A stretch of DNA of 64,000 nt from Ailanthus altissimus (taxonomy: Eukaryota > Streptophyta > Magnoliopsida > Sapindales > Simaroubaceae). A program made the position numbers and the translations under genes. Numbering within the stretch: position 1 is the stretch's first letter; each line of letters begins with the position of its first letter. The stretch is taken from assembly GCA_946807835.1 (NCBI GenBank), contig OX327694.1, positions 4,600,001 through 4,664,000 of the forward strand, in the 5' to 3' direction. Below the pieces are notes generated by a model. It was not told where the DNA came from, ran no database searches, and worked only from the letters and a program-made list of their open reading frames with translations. Positions 48,589 through 60,500 of the stretch are shown here, one piece after another.

Positions 48589-51500
48589 ATGGTTGAACGG
48601 AAGCTCTACAAGACGAAGCTGTGCGTTTTGTATCAAAGGGGTCGCTGCTCGCGCCAGACTTGCTCCTTTGCTCATGGCGATGCGGAGCTTCGGCGATCTT
48701 TCGCCTCGTATAACGGTAACTTTAGCTTCTCCTTCCTCGTTAGCTAATAAGTTTAACATTTGAAGCTCTTTTACGTTTCTTTGAGATTGTGAGCTGAAGC
48801 AATGAATAAAGTGTAATTGCAGGTTTAATCTTTTTATTTTGTTTTCTGGGGTTCTTTAACTTTTTTTTCCCCCTTCGTTATGGGTTTGATAAATTTTACA
48901 AAAACAAGAAGACCCCACATGATTTGCTGGAATTTTTTGTGTGCTTTTTTTTTTTCTTTCTAATGGTTCTTTATAAATGCTAGAATCATTTTATCTCATG
49001 CTCTCTGTTTCCACAACCGTTATTATCCATCAAACATCATATAGAGTTTGTAAAAATACCTTTCCAAAAGCTTTAACTTCTCTCAAGCTTTTCATGGCTG
49101 GAGAAAACTTTGAATGAGATTTTCATGCAATTTCAGTTTACTTCTTGGTGGTTATGCATTCCAAACTGTTTAATGATAATCTAATTTTGAAATTATATTT
49201 TCCTTCCATTGTCATTCTAGTAGTGCTGTTTTGATGCTTTCTGTTTTCACTAAGTAGCGTATTGTGTTCATTTTTTTTTTGGGTGGGGGTTAATTTCCCC
49301 TTGTCTGGAGTTCTTATCTAACTGGGTGCCATCTAAATGTGGCGGCTAATATTCTTTTACTTGATTATACGAAGTTCATCTCAAAAAGGCACACATATGT
49401 GATGAAGACTTGTATCTGAGGAGAATATGTAATGTGATTCTAGATACTTTTGACATTTGTTGTTCAGACACTTGTACTGTACTGTTTGGCTATTTCTTTA
49501 ACAAATGAAATATCAACTGACAGGCATAGTATTGCTTTTCATCAGAATGGATTTTGCTGCTTGGTAATTCTTAGAGGTGATGTGGTATTTCTCATGATGA
49601 ACATTATCTTGGTTTATCATTATGCATCTCTGAAACTCCAAAGATATGTAGAGGGATGAACTTTAAATTTTCTCTGGACATCATATTGTTCCATACCACC
49701 GGCCAATTTGGTGAAACAGTCAAATGCGATTCTTAATTAATTCTTTGGTCTGTATGTTGGTGGACATATGGGATCCATTTCATTCGTTGCCTTCTACTTG
49801 AACGATATGGTGAAGGGATTTCCTGGAGGGAGAATGAATCATTTAATGCAATATCCTAAGGAGTTGGGTCGTTTATAACTATATCATAATATGACATCCG
49901 TCAGAAATCAGTGTCGCATATTGCTCAAGAGGGAGCTGAGGATATGACAGTTATTATTTAATCAATGCTACTTTGATATATGATGGATAAAAATTCAAAT
50001 ATGGGTTTTCTGTTTCTATTCATTATATGAGAGAGCTTGTTTCTTTGGCCCCATTTGGAAATGGCAAGGATGTTCTATTACTGTTCATTACTATGTTACT
50101 CATATTTTTCTCTGTGATGGTAAGCTTAGACTCGTTACTTTTTTTGTGCTTTTGCTTATTTTCACTGAAGTAGATTGAAAATGACTATCTGCTATACTGG
50201 AAACTGTTTGCTTTCACAATGCAGGCAGGCGGGACAATCGAGTTGGTGACTTGAGGGATAAGCTTGATAGAAGGCTTTCTCCACAACGAAGTCATTCTCC
50301 TGGGAGAGATGCAAGGGGCAGACACAGATTTCGTGGTGGTAATTATGATTGTTCCAAGTTCCTTGCTTCTATTTTCCTTGGCTATAATTGACTGCAATTT
50401 GGTGCTTTCATTTAAAGGCAGTTCATCTTGATCATCCTGTTTTTTCTTATGGGTGATTTTTTTCAATAGAGCCTTTTTTTTTCTTGAGTTGCTTTCTCAT
50501 TCTTTCTGTTGGGTGTACATTTCCTAACTCAAATTGTAAATTTCAGGACATAGCCGATCAAAGTCCCCTCAGTGGAAAAGGTAATTAAATAACAGTCCAT
50601 TACGTCTTAATTTTAACTTGCTGGTATTATTTGTTTGAGGAAATTGTTTACCTAGGTTTTCTGTCTTTTGAAAGATGTCTCCAACATTGTAACATTGGTT
50701 GTTTACTTATTATTATTATTTTTTTAAATTTCTTTTCCTGAGATGATCCATAATATTGCTAATTATACAATACAAGTTTTTTACTTCTTCTATTAACAAG
50801 AAAAGGATGCAAGAGGAGAGCCAGTGGGAATAATGTAAATAAAGGAGGGAAAAATGAATTGAGGCAAGACAAATGATGAGGACCATAACATGTAAAACAA
50901 CAAAATGAAAGGGATGCCAAACCTTCAATAAAGTCTTTGTGAGACTTGTATTATGTACAAAGGACCCTCTTAGATTGATTTAGGGAATTTAACTTTTATT
51001 GGAAAGTGAAACTAGAGCTGACAATAATGGGTAATTTCTCTCTGAATATCATATTCTTTTATCATTATTATGGTGAAGTGAGCCTCTGGTTCATTTGAGA
51101 AAATGAAAGTTAACGTTCAGTGAGTTTTATTAGGCCTCACAACCAGTGCAACCAATAAGATTCGTATCTACCACATAGTTGTTCGTACTGTGGCACACAG
51201 CCCTGGTTGTTGATTAATATAAGCTTTCATGGGTAAAAATGAAAAATTAAAAAAAAAAAATCAGAAGTAAAAATGCTCAGGAGTGTTTTCCCCTGTCACA
51301 AGTCTTCCAATATTTCAAAAGCAAATGATTAGATTACTTTTAACATGTATGAGGTATGCATTCTTGCTGAGAACTATGGTTCACAATCTAATAGACCTCC
51401 ACTATGAGGTCAACTAAAAATATTAGCATAATTGGACTATCATGGGCAAAACTAAAAAATATTCAGATATGTTGAACTGAGAGTAAATGGTAGCCAAATT

Positions 51501-54500
51501 GTCAAATCTCATCTGAGTGCCAGAGACAGCCCGTGGAAATTTTGGTTCTAGTCGGGATGAGTAGTCTGACAAAAGTTCGCTTTGTATCTCAGCATGTGTT
51601 TTCCTACTTCGGGTATTGTGATCTCATTTGCTAGATAATTTTTTGTAGTAATTATCAAGACTAAGTGGAGGAGTGGAAGACAGATTCCTATTTTCTATTT
51701 GTAGCTGACTTTTTACTTGCATATTTGTACATGCTATTCAATTAATGGGGGATTGGAAGGTTGACTTGGAATTTCTGATTCAGAGTTGAAGTATAACTTT
51801 ACAGTTATGATGCATAATTTGTTGTATTCAAATTGCAAGGCATGTGTTTGTGATTTAATGTCAATGAAGGGGTATTCACATGTCGATGCAATTTAATTGC
51901 CACCTCAACTGGGGTGAGAAGTTGCAATGTGTACTATTACTTAATTCCTTGTAGTTATTAAGTGGTTAAAACTATTGGGTTATATTTTGAAGCAAAATCA
52001 ACTAAATTTTTGTCACCAATCTTATGTATGGGGCTAGAAATATTTCATATTATTTTTCTTCTGCTCTACATGTAAATAATATAAATTTTCATCATATTTT
52101 AGAATTCAAAGTGCATTATCTGTTGTAGTGACAGAAAACGTAGGAAGAAGGAGCACCTTGACGGACAAACTGAAATATCTGGAAGTTTGAAAATCTCAGA
52201 TGGAATTGAAGATCGAGTCATGGAAGGCAAAGTTACGCCTTCTGGTTCCAAAGTTGCTCTTCAGGAGCAGGTTCAAACAACTTAGTCAAAACTCAATTTT
52301 ATTTAATTTTTTATTGTTGCTTCCCCTTTTCTATTTTGGCAAATATAGATATACTTTTTAATTTTGTTATTTGGAATTATTTGCAGCTAAAAGAAATGCT
52401 GTCGGATATCAACAGGCTTGAACACCAAAAACGTCAATTACAGGTTAGTCAATCTCCTTGTGGTTATATTATTTTATTGCTTATGAATTGTGGCAATAAC
52501 ATGTGATCTCTTCAAGCATTTATCCTTATGTATGTACTCTATCATGCCAAATTTGTTAATCATTATTCTTTTGTTTTTTTTGGCTGAATAATTTTTATGA
52601 CGATTGTTAATTGAATTAATTGATAATTAGGCTGAATAAATTCTTTCATATATCTCAAGGATATTTATACAAGAGACAAGTCTATTGAAAAGGAAAATCA
52701 ACTATACAATTAATATGACAACTAATATCCTAATTATAATGCATTAATTAATACCTTAATTTTAATGCACTAATTCCTAGTTAAATAAAACAATAAAGTT
52801 GTATATGCTAATTATATGCCAATCATATCAATTCTCCCCCTCAAGTTGGTGTATAGATATTGCACATACCCAACTTGGATAGTGTTGTATAGAATGGACC
52901 ACTACTAACGGCATGAGTCATCATATCAGCCAATTGATCTACACTCTTGATGTAAGGAACCTTTATCCTATTAGTGTCTAGGTTATCTTTTATGTAGTTC
53001 CTATCAAGTTCAACATGCTTAGTTCGATTGTGTTGTACTGCATTCTATCTCAATAGTTACCGTGTTATCATAAAAGAGCACCATAGGTTTTTTTGGACCA
53101 AACTCGAGTTTACTTAAGAGGATTCTTAGCCAAGTAAGTTCTTTGGTCGCATGATGAAGAGCATGGTATTCGGCTTCTGCACTAGATAACGATACAACAT
53201 TTTGTTTCTTACTCCGAGTCACCAAATTACCTCCAACAAACGATACATACCCTAACGTAGATTTTCTATCCAGTCTAGATCTGGCAAAGTTAGAATCTGT
53301 GTAACCCACAATATTTAGATATCCATGTCTAGAGAACATAATACCTTTGCCTGGAGCGGACTTTAAATAAGCCAAAATACGATTAACTGCATTCATATGT
53401 TGATCACTCGGATTGTGCATGAATTGACTCACAACACTAATTGCATATGATAAGGTTAGGTTTAGCGTGAGTCAAATAGATCAATTTCTCTACAAGCCTC
53501 TAATATCTTTCTTTGTTTGCTAGAACCTGATTAGGATAGATACTAAGGCCATGATTTACCTCAATGAGAGTATTTACAAGTTCATAGGTAGAGTTACCAG
53601 TTTCAGTCAAAAGATCTATGTATGCTTCTATTGAGAGAGGAAAAGTCCTTACTTTGATTGAGACACTTCAATACCCAAGAAGTATTTTAGAATCCCTAAG
53701 TCCTTTATTTCAAACTCCTTGGCCAAATAGCTCCGAAGCTTCTCTATATCATTGGAGTTACTGCCTGTAACAATTATGTCATCAACATAAACAATAAGGA
53801 AAGTTATATCATCACCAACTCTCTTATAGAACAAAGTGTGATCCGCCAAAGCTTGTTTAAAACCATACATTTTCATTGAGTAGCGCAATTGATCAAACCA
53901 TGCCCTTGGTGATTGTTTCAACCCATACAGAGCCTTTTTCGGCTTGCATACCTTTTCTCCTTTTGGTGCAAACCCTGAAGGAGGATCCATATATACTTCT
54001 TTTATTAAATCACTATGGAGGAAGGCATTCTTCACATCAAATTGTCTTAATGGCCAATTAAGATTAATTGCAAGAGATAGAATGACTCTAATAGTGTTCA
54101 TCTTGGCTACAGGAGCAAAGATCTCTTGAGAGTCAATCTCATAAGTCTGGGTATAACCCTTGGCAACAAGTCTATCCTTTTACCTGTTAAACGTCCCGTC
54201 TGGTTTATACTTCATTGAAAACACCCACTTACACCCTATTGTCTTCTTTCCCGAAGGTAACTCAATCATCTCCCAAGTAGAGTTTTTTTGAAGGGCCTTC
54301 ATTTCCTCTATCACAGTAGACTTCCATTTAGAATCTCCAAGGGCTTTCTAAAAATGACTAGGAATAGACACAAAGGACAACTGATAGGCAAAGGTTAGGC
54401 GAGTCTTAGATTGACAATGATAAGAGACAAAATCAGAAATGGGATAAAGAACATTAAAATATGATTTGGAGAAACCCCATCTATCAGGTTCTTTATGATC

Positions 54501-57500
54501 ACGAAGTGGATATCTCCTATCCTGATTAACAACATGTGGGTTCAAGGCAACAATTTTTGAAGTTATAGGATTAGAATTGATTTCAGAAGTTGAAGTTATG
54601 GGTGAAGAAATACGTACCTCAAGATTAATATTGGAAGAGTCACTCGAAGGAATGGTTGTATCATTGAGAGGAGTATCATGGTCTGGAGAGGGCGCAACAA
54701 TAGCATTATTTTTCCTACTATAAACGTTTTGAAACAATTAAGCTGGTTTTTCTCCCCTTATTTACTCAGGGTTGGGATCATCTAAAGACTCCCCTTTACC
54801 CGAATTAGCATTGTTTTTCCTAATATAAACATTTTAGAACAATTGAGCTAGTCTTTCACCCATTCTTTCCTCAGAGTTGGGATCATCTAAAGGCTTCCCC
54901 TTATCCGAACTATATGAATTTTCTCCTATACCCCAAAATCCACAACTTCTTTTCTTCCAACCATAACTGTTTCTCTTCCTTACTTCTAATCTCCCCCTAG
55001 AGAGGAACTAGAGATACATTTAAGAATAATAAGACTTTTGTTCACAAAATTGAACATTTGGACACATAGTATTTACCTATAGGAGAATACAACCCTTTTG
55101 TGAACAAGAAAAACCTAGAAAGACATACTTAAGAGCACAAGGATCAAGTTTATCTATAAAGATAGATTTCTAAAATAAAGCCACAACTTTTAGATCATAC
55201 TTACAACTCATAGAAAAAATTAAAACTACTAGAGACTTTAACTTTTTCTTATTAAGCAAAAATAGCTCTCTAAATGCCCAACTCCAAGGTAGCTCACGAG
55301 ATTAAAACTTAATTTACGAAAACGTTATTAATGAAGGGTGAGTTGTTGACTTGGTAAGTAAAATTATTCATAATGTATAAGGGATCTGTTCGAAAGGTTG
55401 CAAGCCTTCTTAAAATATCATCAATAATATTAATAAAAGATTTTGATTTCAAATTCAATGAAGCAAAGTTCTTTAATATCATAAGTTATGAAAATCAATT
55501 CAATAACAAATCTTGTAAACTTTTATATATCAAAAATACATAAAGGTTGCTCATGTCATATAGTGTCACCTGTACTCCTAGCTACCCGGCCAATTTTAGA
55601 ATCTTATTATGTCACCTGTACACTGTCAATAATCATTTATAGTGTGCATTTTCAAAAAGGTTACCAGTTGGTCCAAATTGTTTATCATGTTAATCAATCA
55701 ATATCATATGATTATAGATAATGAGCCAAAATATTTTCTTTAAATTTTAGATTCAATAATTAATTCGTTTCAAATATCATAGCTTTTATTCTTTCATAAC
55801 AATATAGCTTGCAACATTTTTGTAAACAGTATTCAATTAACTCAAAATTAAAACCATAATTTTGAGTTATTGTATAGAGATCAATAGTTTTGCAATCTTA
55901 TTTAAAGAGATGTTTAAAACTATAAACAAATCATTTATTAGAAAACTTCGAAAATACATAAACTATAAAGATGTATTCATATTTTTGACCAAAATTGTTG
56001 GAAAAATGATTTAATTGAAAAACTATGAAATAAGTTTTAGAAGTAACAACAAATCATAAGTATTTTTAAGCATTTTTTTAAATTCAAATAATATAATAAC
56101 AACATTTCTCATTTAAAAACAAATGTGATATATTATGAATGAAGTTACTTACCTCAGCAAAAACTAAATACCTCAAAGAATATTTCTACTTGTCCAAAAA
56201 CTGCAAGTATCTTACCTATCAAAATAACAATTAGCTTCCTTTCATAATCATTCTCAAACTAGATATATCTCTCAATCTATGACTTCTTATTTTCTATTTC
56301 AGTATCGAACAGTAAATGCTCTGAAATTCATATCTCATATTCTGTAAATCAGATTTGTACAAACTTTATACCCATTAGTTTTAGACATATAATGGTTCAA
56401 CATATAATTTATTCAAAATATTTGATTTAGCAAAACAATATAAAAAATATTTTTGTTTCTGCTTGACAGAATTTGTCAAATAGTTTTTATATGTGAACAT
56501 AATTTGTAAGTTAGTTCATAAAATATTTTACAGTTGTCTAAAAATCACAAAATTAAAATTGGAATAACTAGACATATATAAAAGCCAGTATATAAAATTT
56601 AAAAATTTTTGAAGATCTTTTGGTAGGTGAAACTATTTTCTTAATTTGGGTTAACTACTGAAATTTCTGCTTTTTAGTATTGTAGTCTCAACTTCAAAAA
56701 TTCATAAAAATTTGATTTTTTGGAGATTTTCATTAAAACAAAATTTTTTGGAATTCTTATTGTGTTAAATTTTGAATAGTAAAACTCTTGGTACAAAAAT
56801 GTGTATCAATACAATTTATTTAGAAAAATATATATATTGTTATTGAATTCTCGGTTTTTCTAGGATCTCACTCACTACTTAATATACATATGTAATCAAA
56901 GGTAAAAAATAAAGAGTTCTTAATAAGAAAAATCAAGGTTTTAAATAATCACTCTGAAGTATAATTCATTTGAAAGATTCAGATTTATAAAACAATTTTT
57001 TAAAATGTCAATTTACTTATGACAAATATACTACTCATAATTAACTCAACACATAATTTCTACTTTACATAATCTCTTTCTCATTTTTATTCTACATAAC
57101 CGTCTTCTCATAAACCACTTTCATTGCAAATTTACCACAAAAACATGTTAAACTAGGTATGAACTATACATAAGTTAAAAACAATATAACTAAAGAAACT
57201 ATAGTAGAAAAATGTAAAACATATCTTAAATCAAGATACCAATCAACACTTAACTATTTTTTTCTCTCCGTCTCCTTTTTCTTATTTTTCTTCTCCTTCT
57301 TTTCACATCAACACTTAGTTGTTCTTTGGCTCAGCACTCTTAACTCACACATACACTCAATTTTTACACTCTTTCTCACATAGACATCTATATATAGTGT
57401 CTATTTGAGTGGTACATGATAAATTCACTCGCTTAGGGTGAACATGTTAGATTTATAAATGAGTTATCAGGATATGATTAAGTTAGGTATTTGTTTGCTA

Positions 57501-60500
57501 ATTGCTTGTGTTAGGTCATATTCAACACTATAATTAATTTTATTTAAAGTATATGTATAAGTTATTGATGAATGAATCATCAAGATAGGACCAAATTAGA
57601 TATTTGTTTGCTAAATGCTTATGTTAGGTCATATTCAATACTATATATTTTTAAATATATCTATAATAATTCCACCAATTATCTCTACATTCATTTTATA
57701 TTTTCCTACCCTCACTCAACAATTTTGGATCTGGAAGAGTTTATATTCCTTTATTCTAAGATGCCAATCAAGAAAGAGTTCACTTAAGACTGATAAAGGG
57801 AAGGGTAGATGTTTAATACGACTGATTGAAGAAACTAACTACTGCATTTGTGATTCAATTAGCTCCTTCAGTCCTTGTCAACTTTCTCAAATGTATGAGT
57901 GGAATCCATTAAATTCTTCAATTTGTTGGGACAAGGATAAACTAACTCCCTCATTCCTTATAACTAAGCCAATCTCAAAATGCTATACCATATGCTTAGC
58001 CGCTGCACTCGTCAAAAGAAGAGTTAGAACAGTTGTACCAACTAAGAATGCTATTCCACGAGGAGGTTTGTACTCGGAAAGCTCTAGTAAAGCTGAACTA
58101 CTTTCGACGGGTGCTTTTATTATTTCTATCTCCTTCACACTACCCAATTCGAACTCATGAGTGCCTGAGCTGCATCTTGGAAAAGAAAGGTTGAGTGGGT
58201 GTAGGAAAATATAAAATGGATGTAGAGATAATTGGTGGAATTATTATAGATATATTTAAAAATATATAATATTGAATATGACCTAACTTAAACACTTAGC
58301 AAACAAATATCTATTTGGTCCTATCTTGATGACTCATTCATCAATAACTTATACATATACTTTAAATAAAATTAAGCCTAATGTTGAATGACTTAACAAA
58401 AACACTTAACAAACAAACACCTAACTTGATCATATCTTGATAACTCATTCATAAACCTAACACGTCCACCTTAAGTGAGTGGATTTATCATCATGTACCA
58501 CTCAAATAGACATTATATATAGATGGTGTCTATGTGAGAAAAGAGTATAGAAATTGATTGAAAATGATTAATACTAGAGTGTATGTGTGAGTTGAGAGTG
58601 TTGAGCCAAAGAATAACTAAGTGCTGATGTGAAGAGAAAAATAAGAAGGAGAAAAGAAGATAGTTAAGTGTTGATTGGTCTTGATTTAAGATATGTTTTA
58701 CATTTATCTAATATAGTTTTTTTAGTTATATTTTTTATAATTATGTAAAGTTCATACTTAGTTTAACATGTTTTTGTAGTTACTTTGCAATGAAAGTGGT
58801 TTATGAGAAGGAGATTATGTAAATTAGAAATTAAGTGTTGAGTTTATTATAAGTAGTGTATTTGCCATAAGTAAATTGATATTTTGAATAATTGTTTTTA
58901 AATATGATTCTTTCAAACGAATTATACTTCATAATGATTAAAACCTTAATTTTTTTTATCAAGAACTTTTTATTTTTTACTTTTGATTATATATGTATAT
59001 TAAATAATGTGTGAGATCATAGAAAATTCAACAACAATATATATTTTTTTTGAATAAATTGTATTGATACACATGTATTTTTGTACCAAGATTTTTACTA
59101 TTCAAAATTTAACACAATAAGGATTCTAGAGAATTTTGTTTCAATAAAAATCTCTAAGAATTCAATTTTCTATAAATTTCTGAAATAGAGACTACAATAC
59201 TAGAAAACATAAATTTCAGTAATAAACCCAAATTAAAAAAATAGTTTCACCTATCAAACAATCTTAAAAAATTCTAAGAGCCTAATTATTCTAGTTGTAA
59301 TTTTGTGATTTTTAGACAACTATAAAATATTTTATAAACTAACTTATGAATTTTGTTCACATGAAAACTCTCAAGCAGAAACAAAAATATCTTTTATATT
59401 GTTTTGCTAAATCAAATATTTTGAATAAATTATACATTACACCATTATATATCTCAAACATATGGATATAAAGTCTGTAAGAATCCAATTACAAAATATG
59501 AGATACGAATTTCGGAGCGTTTATTGTTCGATACTGAAATAGAAAATAGGAAAAATCATAGGTTGAGAGATATATCTAGTTTGAAAATAATTATAAAAGG
59601 TAACTAATTGTTATCTTAATGAGTAGGATACTTGCGGTCTTTGAACAAGTGGAGATATTTTTTGAGGTATTTAGCTTTTGTCAAGGTAAGTAACTTCATT
59701 CATAATGTATCCCTTCAAATGAGAAATGTTGTTATTATGTTATATGAATTATAGAAAATGTTTAAAAGATACTTATGATTTGTTGTTACTTTTGAAACTT
59801 ATTTTATGGTTTTCCAATGATTTTGGTCAAAAGTATGAATATTTATAGTTTATGTATTTTTGAAGTTTTCAGATAAATAATTGGGATAAGGACATTTTTG
59901 TCCTTGGAGTTTGACTTAATTCTCAATTTTGTCCTACGAGTTTCAGAAAATCCAATTCTGTCCTAATCTGTTTGTTTGATTCTGTTAAAATTGACAAAAA
60001 ATATCTTTTAATAGTATATTGACAATTTTTTTCTCTTTTATATGTTAGTTTGATATAGTGATGCAAGTACACTATACAATATACACGTGTCAAATATTAA
60101 TAGGCCTTAAAAAAAAAAAAAGACATGATATGATGTAATATGTTAAATAAAATAAATAAATAAATGGGGTAGCCGGACAGTGGCCGCCGCCGCGTCGCCA
60201 TCGTCGGTGGCCGATCGGCTGCCCGTGACTAATTGTGATTTGACTTAAAATTAACATCATTGGACTCAAAATTTTGTGATCTACGTGATGGTGGGATTTG
60301 TTTTATCAACGGAGCACTGTAGATATGCCAAAAGTGGAGATGAACAGGGTGGTTAGCGGCGGCCACCGCCTTTCACCGTCGAACGACGTGGGGGTGGTGT
60401 GCACAACTCCCACCATTGGACAGATTGGCGGTCGATCTATCCAATGGTGGGGGCGGTGTATGCCACCGCTCGCCGATTGACGGTGAACGGCGGTGGCCGC

